NCBI GenBank assembly: GCA_046350295.1
Contig: JAXMAR010000015.1
Location: 81,299-145,298 of the forward strand
DNA from: JAXMAR01 sp046350295
GTDB taxonomy: Bacteria > Planctomycetota > Planctomycetia > Gemmatales > Gemmataceae
DNA: 64,000 nt
Direction of reading: 5' to 3'
Shown: positions 1 through 8,234 of the stretch, in pieces
Numbering within the stretch: the stretch's first letter is position 1
Layout of the letters: each line of letters begins with the position of its first letter
Notes under the pieces: model-generated
What the model was told of the DNA's origin: nothing
Database searches by the model: none
What the model saw: the letters and a program-made list of their open reading frames with translations, nothing else
Position numbers and translations under genes: made by a program

Positions 1-1986
1 AAGGGACCGGGCATGATCGGTGGTCCTCCCGGCATGATCGGCGGTCCTCCGGGAATGATCGGTGGCCCTCCCGGCATGATCGGCGGTCCTGGCATGGTCG
101 GTGGTGTCGGCATGGTCGGGGGCCCCGGTATGGTTGGCGGTCCCGGCATGGTCGGGGGGCCCGGAATGGTTGGCGGCGTCGGCTTCGTCGGCTCGAGCGA
201 ACCGGAAACGCCCAAGGGGGGCCTCGGCATCGGCGAGCCCGGTGACGTCTGGGTTTACGCCTGCCTCGACGCCAAGAGCATGACGCCCCACACTTTGCCG
301 ACGGTTCGCTTCCTCAATCTCGTCGACCTCGATCAGCGCTGGGGCATGAAGTCCGTGTCCTTCCCGTTCTACGGTCCGATGTTGACCCCGGGCTCGCCCG
401 TCTTCAAGGTCATGAGCCTTCAGCCGATCACGCTGAAACGAGAGTCGTACGCCGCGGAGTTCGCCAAGAAGCTCAAGAAGGGCGCTTCGCTGGATCTGGC
501 GCAATTCGCTTTGCGCCACGGCCTGCTTCGGGAGTTCCACCAGGTGATGGACGAGATCGGCAAGAAGGATGGCGGCGATCCGGTCTACAAGGCGTACGCC
601 CAGCTGCGTGGCGAGATGAAGAAGCCCGTGACGGCGCCGGACCCCGCCCTGAAGGAGGTGCTGACTCGCCTTACCGAGGAGCGCTACGCCAAGTTCGTCC
701 GCAGCGACGCGGACCCCGGGCACTTCGCCATCTACAACACGATGCAAGACAGGGAAGAAAACAAGGCGTTTATGCAGCGCCGGCTGGTCCGGCTCGAGGA
801 GTCATTCGAAACGTTCTACTACTGGTTCGTCGTGAAGAAGTTGCCCGTCCCCGGGATGCCCAAGCACCAGCTGGTTGTCGTGCTTGTCGACAAGATCCGC
901 GACTACGAAAGCCAGCAGGACTACTGGGGCCGGCCGCCGACCGCCTACCATGGCTTCACGCCGGCTCGCGATAACGTGATCGTGCTCTCCGCCAAGAGCA
1001 CGGACAAGGGCTTCCTCGAGTTCGAAAAACGCATCGACGAGATGCTCGCGATCAAGGCCCTGAATGCGGCGAGTCTCAGACGGGAAGACTTCGTTTCCGC
1101 GGACCTCTGGAAACGAAAGGATGCGGCCACGTATGCGCCCTCCTACTCGCTCCTGCAAATGTTCTCGGTGATTCACCGGGCCATCGAGGAGGATGCGGAT
1201 CGCGTCACCCTCAATCACGAGGTGACCCGCCAGCTCCTCGTGTCCAGCGGCTTGATCCCGCGCGGCGTCAAGGCGCCCGAATGGCTGATGGAGGGGCTCG
1301 CCAGTTATTTCGAGACCCCCCCGGCCGCGCCGTATGTGAAGATCGGGGCGCCCAACTGGGCCCACGCCGTCGCTTTCAACTATTTCCGCAAGGAACGCAA
1401 GATCGACGACGACAAGGCGGAGGTTGACAAGGCCGCCGAGCTTTTCATGGACGTGGTGACCGATGAGGTCTTCCGCAAGGCGCACCGGTTAAGAGAGGAG
1501 CTAAGGGATGCTAAGGACCGCGAGGCGCAGAACCGCAGAATCCATGAGGAATACCGCTTCGCCCGCGCGGCCTCGTGGGCGCTTGTCTACTATCTCATCG
1601 AGGAAAAGAAGACCGATCAGCTTCTCAAGTTCCGCGACGAACTGAGCAAGATGCCGCGCGACCTCGACCTCGACGGGAAGATCCTGTCCCGACTCTTCGG
1701 TCAGTCGTTCGATCTCGTCGATCGCAGGACCGGCGGCCTGGACGCCAACGCCGTCAAGATCATGGCGCGGACTTGGCTCGAGCGCGTCGCCGCCGCGCCC
1801 GTCGAGATTCCGTTCCTCGAACAGGAAGGGCTGCGCATTCTCGAGTACGAGGCGACGCCCCCCAAGAAGGCGCCGCCGGCAGGCACGTTCCCACCGGGCT
1901 ACGGACCGCCCGGGGCGCCGCCGGGCGCGCCGCCGTCTTTCGGTTCGCCGCCCGGCGCGCCCAGGGGCATGGGCCGCCGCGATTGA
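1..1986 (+). CDS. DUF1570-like (peptidase MA-type) protein, 5' truncated
   Basis: The frame is open to the first base of the window, so the true start lies upstream; the first visible ATG is at 13. The N-terminus is a Gly/Met/Pro tandem repeat, followed by a region of about 570 residues. Residues around 400-430 (counting from the ATG at 13) carry a degenerate gluzincin-like site: HEVTR at bases 1216-1230, then EWLMEGLASYFE with its Glu codon at 1291, 24 residues after the first Glu. That layout matches the planctomycete DUF1570 family, where the motif is normally HExxH. Here the second His is Arg, so zinc binding and catalysis are doubtful. The C-terminus is again Pro/Gly-rich (PPGAPPGAPP). 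The family assignment is fairly sure; the substrate is unknown. An extracytoplasmic location is likely for the family but cannot be checked, because the signal region is missing. Confidence 0.72.
   Translation, partial: KGPGMIGGPPGMIGGPPGMIGGPPGMIGGPGMVGGVGMVGGPGMVGGPGMVGGPGMVGGVGFVGSSEPETPKGGLGIGEPGDVWVYACLDAKSMTPHTLPTVRFLNLVDLDQRWGMKSVSFPFYGPMLTPGSPVFKVMSLQPITLKRESYAAEFAKKLKKGASLDLAQFALRHGLLREFHQVMDEIGKKDGGDPVYKAYAQLRGEMKKPVTAPDPALKEVLTRLTEERYAKFVRSDADPGHFAIYNTMQDREENKAFMQRRLVRLEESFETFYYWFVVKKLPVPGMPKHQLVVVLVDKIRDYESQQDYWGRPPTAYHGFTPARDNVIVLSAKSTDKGFLEFEKRIDEMLAIKALNAASLRREDFVSADLWKRKDAATYAPSYSLLQMFSVIHRAIEEDADRVTLNHEVTRQLLVSSGLIPRGVKAPEWLMEGLASYFETPPAAPYVKIGAPNWAHAVAFNYFRKERKIDDDKAEVDKAAELFMDVVTDEVFRKAHRLREELRDAKDREAQNRRIHEEYRFARAASWALVYYLIEEKKTDQLLKFRDELSKMPRDLDLDGKILSRLFGQSFDLVDRRTGGLDANAVKIMARTWLERVAAAPVEIPFLEQEGLRILEYEATPPKKAPPAGTFPPGYGPPGAPPGAPPSFGSPPGAPRGMGRRD
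10..180 (+). repeat. In-frame Gly-Met-Pro tandem repeat
   Basis: About four 21-base units encode GMIGGPP, then several 18-21-base variants encode GMVGGPG or GMVGGVG. They form the low-complexity start of the DUF1570-like protein. The true left edge is outside the window. Confidence 0.85.
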
Positions 1987-2065
1987 GGCCCGCCGACGCG
2001 ACTTCAACAACGGCGCCAGGCAGAGCCTGGCGCCGTTTCACTTCCGGATGGCGGGACGGCGCCCG

Positions 2066-3817
2066 TCAGCGTTTCCTTTGCTTCATTCGCGCCAGCGCCC
2101 TGGTCACTTCCGCCAGGCTTTGCGTGTTGAACACGTCCCCTTTTTCCAGCCAGCCGCGCCGCGCCACGTTCACGCCCCAACGGGTGTAGGCGATCTCCCC
2201 CGGCGCATGCGCGTCCGGATTGATCACCAGCTTCACCCCCAGCGCCCGCGCCCGCTTGCATTGCACCCAGTCGATGTCCAGCCGCTGCGGGCTGGCGTTG
2301 ATCTCGATCATCGTGCCGTGCTCCGCCGCCGCCTTGAGGACCGCGTCGAGGTCCACCTTGTAGGCGTCGCGGCGCAGGATGAGCCGGCCGGTCGCGTGTC
2401 CCAGCATCGTCACTTTCGGATGAGACACGGCGCGCACGATGCGCCGCGTCATGTCCTCCTGCGTCTGGCCGAAGTGCGTGTGCACGCTGGCGACGACATA
2501 GTCGAACGTCTCCAGCACCTCGTCCGGAAAGTCGAGGGCGCCGTCCGCCAGGATATCGCACTCGGTCCCCTTAAAGACGTGGAAGCCACGGAGACGACCG
2601 TTCAGCTCGTCGATCCGCTCCTGCTGCTCGCGAACGCGCTCGGGGGTCAGGCCGTTGGCCATCTTGAGCGATTGCGAGTGATCGCCGATGCCCAGGTACT
2701 TGAGGCCGAGCTTCCGCGCCGCGTTCGCCATCTCTTCGAGCGTGGCGGCGCCGTCGCTCCAGTCGGTGTGGCAATGGAAGACGCCGGTCAAGTCCCCCCC
2801 GGCAATCAACGCGGGGAGTTCATGGCGGGCGGCCGCGGCGATCTCCCCCGTGTTCTCGCGCAGCTCCGGCGGCACATAATCCAGATCGAGCGCCTTGTAG
2901 ATGTCCGCCTCGTCCTTGCAGGCGACGCTCTTCTTCTCTCCCACCAGCTCGTACTCGTTGAGCTTGAGGCCATACTCGATGGCCCGCTGCCGCATCGCGA
3001 CGTTGTGTTCCTTGCTGCCGGTAAAATAATTGAGAGCGAAGGGGAACTGCTTGTCGGAAACGACGCGCAGGTCGGCTTGCAGGACAACCTTGGCGCCCCC
3101 CTCCTCGTACGCCATCACCATGACGCTCGACTTGGTCTCCCCCTGGGCGATCACCTTCTGGACCTGCGGCAGAGTGACAAACGCCTTCATGATCGGCCCG
3201 GCGTCGTCCGCGCTGATGAGGAGATCGATGTCCGCGACGGTCTCGCGCCGCCGCCGCACGCTGCCGCAGACCTCCAGGCGCCTCACGCCGCGGACTTTCC
3301 TCATCCCTTCGACGAGCAGATCGGAGAGCGCCATCGCCTCGTCGAGGCGGACGCGCCGGCCCATCTGGCCGAGGAAGGCGAGCCCTTCCAGGATCTTGTC
3401 CTGCGTCTTCTGGCCGAAGCCCTTGATGGTGGCGACGCGGCCGTCCTGGCAGGCGGCACGCAGCTTGTCCAGGTCGTCAATGCCGAGCTGCTCGTAAAGA
3501 AGCTTGACCTTCTTGGGGCCCATGCTCGGCAGGCGCAGCATCTCGATGAGCCCGGCGGGGGTCTTCTTCTTCAGCTCATCGTAGAAGGGGAGGCCGCCGG
3601 TCTTGACGAGCGTGCTGATCTTGTCCTTGAGCGTGGAGCCGATGCCCGGGATCGTGCCGAGTTGATCGGCGGCGACCAGCTCATCGAGGTTCTCCTCGAG
3701 CTGCGCGATGGCGCGGCCGGCGTTGTGATAGGCGTTGCAGCGGAAGGAGTTCTCGCCCTGCAGCTCGAGGATGGTCCCGATCTCTTCGAGGATGGCGGCG
3801 ACTTCGTTCTTGTCCAT
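2066..3817 (-). CDS. polX: DNA polymerase/3'-5' exonuclease PolX
   Basis: This 583-residue protein has the two-part bacterial PolX layout. Residues 1-330 form a family X polymerase with helix-hairpin-helix segments (TIPGIGSTLKDK at 55-66, PSMGPKKVKLLY at 97-108, IKGFGQKTQDKI at 131-142) and a nucleotidyl-transfer site, GSVRRRRETVADIDLL, with Asp196 and Asp198. From about residue 345 a PHP domain begins with HCHTDWSDG, which in this family supplies metal-dependent 3'-5' exonuclease and AP-site processing. It is a cytoplasmic gap-filling repair enzyme. The ATG at 3815-3817 follows a clear GGAGGA ribosome site about 10 bases upstream. The frame is intact and of normal family length. It lies downstream of the PseG-like gene on the same strand, 120 bases apart, and may be co-transcribed. 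Confidence 0.93.
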   Translation of the reverse strand: MDKNEVAAILEEIGTILELQGENSFRCNAYHNAGRAIAQLEENLDELVAADQLGTIPGIGSTLKDKISTLVKTGGLPFYDELKKKTPAGLIEMLRLPSMGPKKVKLLYEQLGIDDLDKLRAACQDGRVATIKGFGQKTQDKILEGLAFLGQMGRRVRLDEAMALSDLLVEGMRKVRGVRRLEVCGSVRRRRETVADIDLLISADDAGPIMKAFVTLPQVQKVIAQGETKSSVMVMAYEEGGAKVVLQADLRVVSDKQFPFALNYFTGSKEHNVAMRQRAIEYGLKLNEYELVGEKKSVACKDEADIYKALDLDYVPPELRENTGEIAAAARHELPALIAGGDLTGVFHCHTDWSDGAATLEEMANAARKLGLKYLGIGDHSQSLKMANGLTPERVREQQERIDELNGRLRGFHVFKGTECDILADGALDFPDEVLETFDYVVASVHTHFGQTQEDMTRRIVRAVSHPKVTMLGHATGRLILRRDAYKVDLDAVLKAAAEHGTMIEINASPQRLDIDWVQCKRARALGVKLVINPDAHAPGEIAYTRWGVNVARRGWLEKGDVFNTQSLAEVTRALARMKQRKR

Positions 3818-3937
3818 GGCGGCGTCCTCCAGGAGAGGACCAGCGGGGCGCAGCCCTCGACAAAACGCAAAGGCTCCGGGGCCTACGCCCCGGAGCTGGT
3901 AACTGTCGCCTTCATTGTACGTAGGCCGCGGCCTTCT

Positions 3938-5044
3938 TCACGCCGCCATCTCCATCGTCCCGATCGTCGGCGTCGGGCGGTGCAGCATGATCTCCAGACC
4001 GTTGACGATGCGGTCGGCGCCCCGGCCGTCGATCAGCTTGCGGCCGTTGCGCGCCATGGCCTGGCGCTCGAGAGGATCGGTGAGGAGGTTCTGCACGGCG
4101 AGGCGGATCGTCTGAGCGGAGACGTTCTCGTGCCAGCCGAGGCAGGAGGCGCAGCCCTCCTCCTCCATGCGCTGGGCGTTGGGCCAGTGAGACTCCTGCT
4201 GGAGGATCATGAGTTGCGGCACGCCGACGCAGGCGAGCTCGAGGGACCAGCCGCTGCCGTTGGTGACGGCGAAGTGGCAGCGGACGATGCGGGCGACGAT
4301 CTCGGGCGGATCGATGGCCAACTCGAGGCGCTCGGGTTGCTGCGTCGCCAGGTCCTGGAGCTTGTCGAAATCCGGGTGCTCGCGCCGCAGGACGACGTCG
4401 ACGCGGCCCACCTTCGGCATCGCCAGCATCAGCTTCGTCAGCTCCAGCGTCTTGCCGTTCGGATCATCCTCCCCCAGCGCGACCAGGGCGCGAAACTGTC
4501 CGCTCCCCGCCTTGCCGGCAGGCGCCGGCAGCGGGGCCGGCTCCTGCGCCCGCGTGGGCCGGTGCCGGCGAATCTCGGGGCGCACCAGGGTATAGCGCCG
4601 CCCCATCAGGACCTGGGCGCCGGGGGTGAACTCGTAGCTCTCGCGGCTCGGGCCGAGGAGCGGGTTGAGCAGGAGCTGGCCCGGAAAGGGGAGCAGCCCT
4701 TGATGGTCGAGCGACACCAGGAACGTCCCGGTGGCGGCCAGCTCGCACAGATAGTCCTGCGGCGTCTCGGCGTCGAGCACGATGGCGGCCGGTTTCAGCT
4801 TGCGGACCTGCTGCAGCACCTGACCGAGGTCGTCGAACGAGCCGGCCGGATGCTCGGCGGGGATCCATTCATTGCCGATGCGCTTGACGGGCAAGGCCAG
4901 GTGGCGTGGATCGAGCTGGGACAGGAAGTGCGTCGGCCGGCGCCGCCGCTGGAGGGCGGCGGAGAAAACCATGCAGCGGGCGAGCCGTTCGTAGCCGGCT
5001 TCGGGCGTGGCGTCGACGCGAAACAGAATGGGGTTGCGATTCAT
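3938..5044 (-). CDS. PseG-like nucleotide-sugar hydrolase/glycosyltransferase-fold protein
   Basis: The 368-residue protein resembles PseG/SpsG (UDP-2,4-diacetamido-trideoxy-altropyranose hydrolase, MurG-like GT-B fold). It opens with ILFRVDATPEAGYERLARC, aligning with the family start DAS..IGTGHVMRC, and near the C-terminus has VTNGSGWSLELACVGVPQL, aligning with the family nucleotide-binding segment (SAGGSTLWELCALGVP-like). At the position of the conserved catalytic His of the GxGH motif this protein has Arg20. Either it is a non-hydrolytic relative or the activity has changed. I infer a role in surface glycan or nucleotide-sugar metabolism, but no neighbouring sugar genes support it. The ATG at 5042-5044 is the most upstream convincing start. 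What follows downstream is polX, an unrelated function. Confidence 0.6.
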   Translation of the reverse strand: MNRNPILFRVDATPEAGYERLARCMVFSAALQRRRRPTHFLSQLDPRHLALPVKRIGNEWIPAEHPAGSFDDLGQVLQQVRKLKPAAIVLDAETPQDYLCELAATGTFLVSLDHQGLLPFPGQLLLNPLLGPSRESYEFTPGAQVLMGRRYTLVRPEIRRHRPTRAQEPAPLPAPAGKAGSGQFRALVALGEDDPNGKTLELTKLMLAMPKVGRVDVVLRREHPDFDKLQDLATQQPERLELAIDPPEIVARIVRCHFAVTNGSGWSLELACVGVPQLMILQQESHWPNAQRMEEEGCASCLGWHENVSAQTIRLAVQNLLTDPLERQAMARNGRKLIDGRGADRIVNGLEIMLHRPTPTIGTMEMAA

Positions 5045-5639
5045 GCCTCTTGCGTTCCTTCAAGGACATGGGGGATGGGGGGGGCCATCCGGCAAGCGCG
5101 AACAAGGAGACCGGGGCGCACACCGAGCGCAAACGGAGTCCGGGCGGAGGAGCGCGGGTCCGCGGCGAGTCACTCGGGTCTAAGCGCCTGGAGGTAGGAA
5201 AAGGATGGGAGGTCGTGGTGTGGTGTCCGGATGAATCCGTTCATCCCTGCCTCATCTCGGGGTGGCCTCGAACTGCCTTGTTCCGGGCCGGCGTCGCCAG
5301 GGTTCCGTTCCTCGCGACGGGCGGAATCTTACAACGAAGGCTTTCACAAAAAAAAGACCAAGTGAAAAAAGGGCGCCAGCCGAGCGGAGGAGCGGGCGTT
5401 TGCCGCCTGGTCCTGGGCTCGGATGGAGGTGAGCGTCCGCGTTTTGTTCGGTTCCGCTTTGCCGCTCGCCGACAGGAAGAGCCGGTGGGTCCGGTCGGGC
5501 ACGATCTGGCTAGGAGCCGGCGCCTATCGACATTGCGGTCGTCCGTCCCGCGCGTCGCGTCCGCTTGCGGTTCACGCGCAGCCTCACCGCGCCGGCTCCT
5601 CAACCAAACGCGCCGGGCTTGACCGGATCGGCGCCGGTC
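5045..5639. other. Gene-free stretch upstream of the parS/parB region
   Basis: I see no supportable gene here. There is an A-rich patch at about 5347-5372. No parA lies ahead of parB, although parA is the usual neighbour. Open frames present on both strands look like chance high-GC frames. Confidence 0.5.
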
Positions 5640-5653
5640 GTTCCGCGCGGAAC
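5640..5653. promoter_or_regulatory. Candidate parS site 1
   Basis: Perfect 14-base palindrome GTTCCGCGCGGAAC. The core of site 2 is identical, and the sequence resembles the bacterial parS consensus TGTTTCACGTGAAACA with A/T positions replaced by G/C. It lies 136 bases upstream of the parB start. Confidence 0.55.
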
Positions 5654-5675
5654 CGACCCTGCCGCCTGGCGAAGA

Positions 5676-5691
5676 TGTTCCGCGCGGAACA
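5676..5691. promoter_or_regulatory. Candidate parS site 2
   Basis: Perfect 16-base palindrome TGTTCCGCGCGGAACA, which matches 12 of 16 positions of the classical parS consensus. It lies 23 bases downstream of site 1 and just ahead of the predicted parB promoter, so ParB bound here could both nucleate a segregation complex and repress parB. Confidence 0.6.
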
Positions 5692-5722
5692 CCTGTGCCG
5701 CCGGCTCGCGTTTCACTTCTGC

Positions 5723-5751
5723 TTGTCCCCGCTCCGGTCCCGTTGTAGAAT
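5723..5751 (+). promoter_or_regulatory. Predicted housekeeping promoter of parB
   Basis: TTGTCC at 5723-5728 and TAGAAT at 5746-5751 with a 17-base spacer resemble a sigma-70 type promoter. It lies between parS-like site 2 and the parB start at 5789. Confidence 0.45.
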
Positions 5752-5788
5752 CCCGGCCGGTTGCAACCTCAAGGAGGAGGAAGAGGCG

Positions 5789-6637
5789 ATGGAAAAGAAA
5801 CGACTTGGACGCGGCCTAGATGCTCTTCTGGGCGGGCCCGCGGAAGGCGAGACGGCGCCGCTGGGAAGCGAGATCCGCCTCGACCAGATTCACGAGAACC
5901 CCTGGCAGCCGCGGCGCTTTGACCAGGACGAGCTGTCCGCCTTGAGCGCCGGCGTTCGCACCCACGGCATCCTCCAGCCGCTGGTGGTGCGCCAGGCGGC
6001 AGATGGCTATCAACTGATCGCGGGCGAACGTCGACTAAGGGCGGCGCGGGAGGCTGGCCTGGCGACCGTGCCGGTGCGCGTCGTCGACTTCAACGATCAG
6101 CAGGTGCTCGAGGCCGCCCTCGTGGAGAACATCCACCGCGCCGGACCTCAACCCGATCGAGAAGGCGCGGGCTTCAGGAATACCTCGAGCGTTTCCAGCA
6201 TGAGCCACGACCAAGCTGGCGCAGCCGCCTCGGTCTGGCCCGCACGACGATCACCAGCCTCGTCAACCTGCTCGAACTGACGCCCGAGGTGCAGGACGGC
6301 GTTCGCGTCGGCCAGATCAGCGAGGCCCACGCCAAGCTGCTGAAGGAGTGAAGAGCAAGGAGCGGCAGATCTGCTCTACAAGCAGATCGTCGCCATGGGC
6401 CTCTCCGTGAAGGCGACCGAAACGCTCGTGAGGCAGGTCAAGCCCGCCGCCAGCCGCGCGAGCGGGAAGCGACCGAGCACAAGACGCCGCATGTCCGCAG
6501 CCTGGAGGAGGAGCTCGCGGCAAAAACTCGCCACTCCCGTCGAGATCCGCGTCCAAGGGAAGGATAGGGGGCAAGTGATCATCCGTTTCGAATCGAACGA
6601 TGACTTCGAGCGCGTGGTCGAGCAGTTGCGGAAGTGA
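5789..6637 (+). pseudogene. parB: Chromosome-partitioning protein ParB, reading frame broken by several indels
   Basis: The ATG at 5789 follows a strong AAGGAGGAGG site at 5771-5780. The start, MEKKRLGRGLDALLGG, is the typical ParB opening. The CTPase/clamp region (NPWQPRR, GERRLRAA, ALVENIHRA) reads well to about 6140. Beyond that the protein can be followed only by changing frame: DLNPIEKAR, then the HTH region RLGLARTTITSLVNLLEL ending LKE at about 6350, then LYKQIVAMGLSVKATETLVR, and finally the C-terminal dimer region QKLATPVEIRV to LRK at 6637. At least four one- or two-base indels are needed, and the total length is a multiple of three. Conserved sequence across every break argues for sequencing indels or very recent inactivation. 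ParB binds parS and loads SMC, and smc lies at 53.9-57.7 kb in this window. Confidence 0.82.
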
Positions 6638-6769
6638 CCGGGGCCTGCCGCGGCTTCGTGCCCCCGGGGAGCCGACGATTTTGACGGCCGGGACCGCTCG
6701 CCGACGCCCGTTCCGATCCGAAGATAGCGGCGGCCCCTGAACCTGCTCGACCTCCACGGTATCCTCACC

Positions 6770-7291
6770 ATGAAGCGTCTCCTCGTCATCATCCTCGCCC
6801 TGCCTTTCGTCGCCGGCGCGGCCGGCGATGCGGGCAAGGACTGGAAGCCGTTCCATTCCAAGGAGGGGGGCTACGATGTGCTCGTCCCCGGGATCCCGCT
6901 CGAGTCGATCCAGATCGCCAAGACCGGGCTGGGCACGCTCGAGCTGAAGATGCTCCTGGTCGAGCTGAAGAAGGAGAACGCGGCGTTCGTCGTCAGCTTC
7001 GCCGACTTTCCCGAAGGCGCCTTCAAGGGCGCCGACGATGAGAAGCGGCTCAACTTCGCCCGCAACGGCGCCGTGACCAGCGCCAAGGGGAGGTTGAAAG
7101 CGGAAAAGAAGATCGCGCTGGGCAAGTACCCCGGCCGCGAGCTGCTCATCGAGAACGACAAGGGCGCCGTGCGGACCCGCGTCTACGCCGTGGAGATGCG
7201 GCTGTACCAGACGGTCGTCTCCGGCTCGAAGGCGTTCGTACACAGCAAGGACGCGGAGCGCTTCCTCGACTCCTTCAAGCTCAGCAAGTGA
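6770..7291 (+). CDS. Small secreted protein of unknown function
   Basis: This 173-residue protein opens with a clear signal peptide (MKRLLVIILALPFVAGAAG), giving an exported mature chain of about 155 residues. The mature part looks like a compact beta-rich domain (KEGGYDVLVPGIPLE, KYPGRELLIE, VYAVEMRLYQTVVSG). Planctomycete genomes carry many such short secreted proteins, but I cannot name a family with confidence. It stands alone, between parB and tRNA-Pro. The start is the only ATG in a sensible position before the signal peptide. Confidence 0.7.
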   Translation: MKRLLVIILALPFVAGAAGDAGKDWKPFHSKEGGYDVLVPGIPLESIQIAKTGLGTLELKMLLVELKKENAAFVVSFADFPEGAFKGADDEKRLNFARNGAVTSAKGRLKAEKKIALGKYPGRELLIENDKGAVRTRVYAVEMRLYQTVVSGSKAFVHSKDAERFLDSFKLSK

Positions 7292-7339
7292 GTGGTCCCC
7301 GCTGGATTTCCGAGGGGGGAAGCGATACGGTAAAAAGAA

Positions 7340-7414
7340 CGGGGCGTAGCTCAGCATGGCTAGAGCGCGTGGTTTGGGACCACGAAGTCGCAGGTTCAAA
7401 TCCTGTCGCCCCGA
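7340..7414 (+). tRNA. tRNA-Pro (anticodon UGG)
   Basis: A full cloverleaf can be drawn: acceptor CGGGGCG pairs with CGCCCCG at 7407-7413, D stem GCTC/GAGC, anticodon stem CGTGG/CCACG around loop TTTGGGA with anticodon TGG at 7375-7377, and T loop GGTTCAAAT. The discriminator base is A at 7414 and CCA is not encoded. Confidence 0.95.
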
Positions 7415-7659
7415 TTGTTTCGCAGGTCAAATCCCGCCGCTGGTTGCGGAAGCAACTGGCGACGGGATTTGAGCTTTTGCGGGGCAACGCCGGATTCCTC
7501 CGGCGACACGAACGAGAAATGGACTCGTTAGCCATTTAAGTTCTGTTCCGGGTGTCGATCTCGTCCTGGCCCGTTCGACCATGGAGTGAGCGCTCGGCAA
7601 AGCTGTTTGCTGAGCAAATCCAAGGGGAAGCGCATCTTGCACACAAGTGAGGAGAAAAC

Positions 7660-8040
7660 ATGAGAGTCATGGTGTTGGGCAAGGCCACCAAGGATACCGA
7701 AGCCGGGGTGATGCCGACCGCGCAAGCGTGGGAAGAGATGGAGCAATTCCAAGCGGAACTGGTCAAGGCAGGAATCGTGCTCGCCGCGGAAGGCCTGATG
7801 CCAAGCTCAACGGGCGTTCGTGTTCGTTTCTCCGGAAAGGACCGTATCGTTACGGACGGCCCGTTTACCGAAACCAAGGAGTTGGTAGCCGGCTACTCGA
7901 TTTGGCAGGTGAAATCGATGGAAGAGGCCATTGCCTGGGTCAAGCGCTGCCCGATGACCACTGATGCCGAAGTCGAGATTCGCCCTATTTTCACTTACTC
8001 GCCTGAGGAAGTCAGCGAAATCGTATCCCAAGCCAAATGA
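7660..8040 (+). CDS. YciI/DGPF-domain family protein
   Basis: The 126-residue protein belongs to the YCII-related ferredoxin-like fold family. It carries the family hallmark TDGPFTETKELVAGY around residues 65-80, with the DGPF core, and the C-terminal pattern of substrate-like acidic residues. Members are often encoded beside ECF sigma factors of the SigJ type and are thought to be small enzymes or binding proteins; no such sigma gene is adjacent here. The ATG at 7660 is preceded by GAGGAG at a normal distance. The frame is intact and the length is normal for the family. Its exact function is unknown. Confidence 0.85.
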   Translation: MRVMVLGKATKDTEAGVMPTAQAWEEMEQFQAELVKAGIVLAAEGLMPSSTGVRVRFSGKDRIVTDGPFTETKELVAGYSIWQVKSMEEAIAWVKRCPMTTDAEVEIRPIFTYSPEEVSEIVSQAK

Positions 8041-8234
8041 TGATGTCGGCGAGGGACCATGTGAAGCACAATCGCGCCTGGCTTACGACTCTTTTGCGCC
8101 TTCTGGCGCTCCGGAAAAACTCTCCCCAGCGCGGTTTCCCAGGAGGCGCCCAAAAGTTCGATAGGCGTCTTGTCGCCCCGATTCACCTTTCCGCTGCGTC
8201 CACCTCGCGCCGTCGCGTTCCATCCAGTGCTCGT

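Noticed and set aside
2048..5197. Very long open frame on the plus strand opposite polX and the PseG-like gene
   Set aside because: It lies antisense to two well-supported genes and its sequence is Arg/Ala/Leu-rich without any domain; high-GC codon bias produces such mirror frames.
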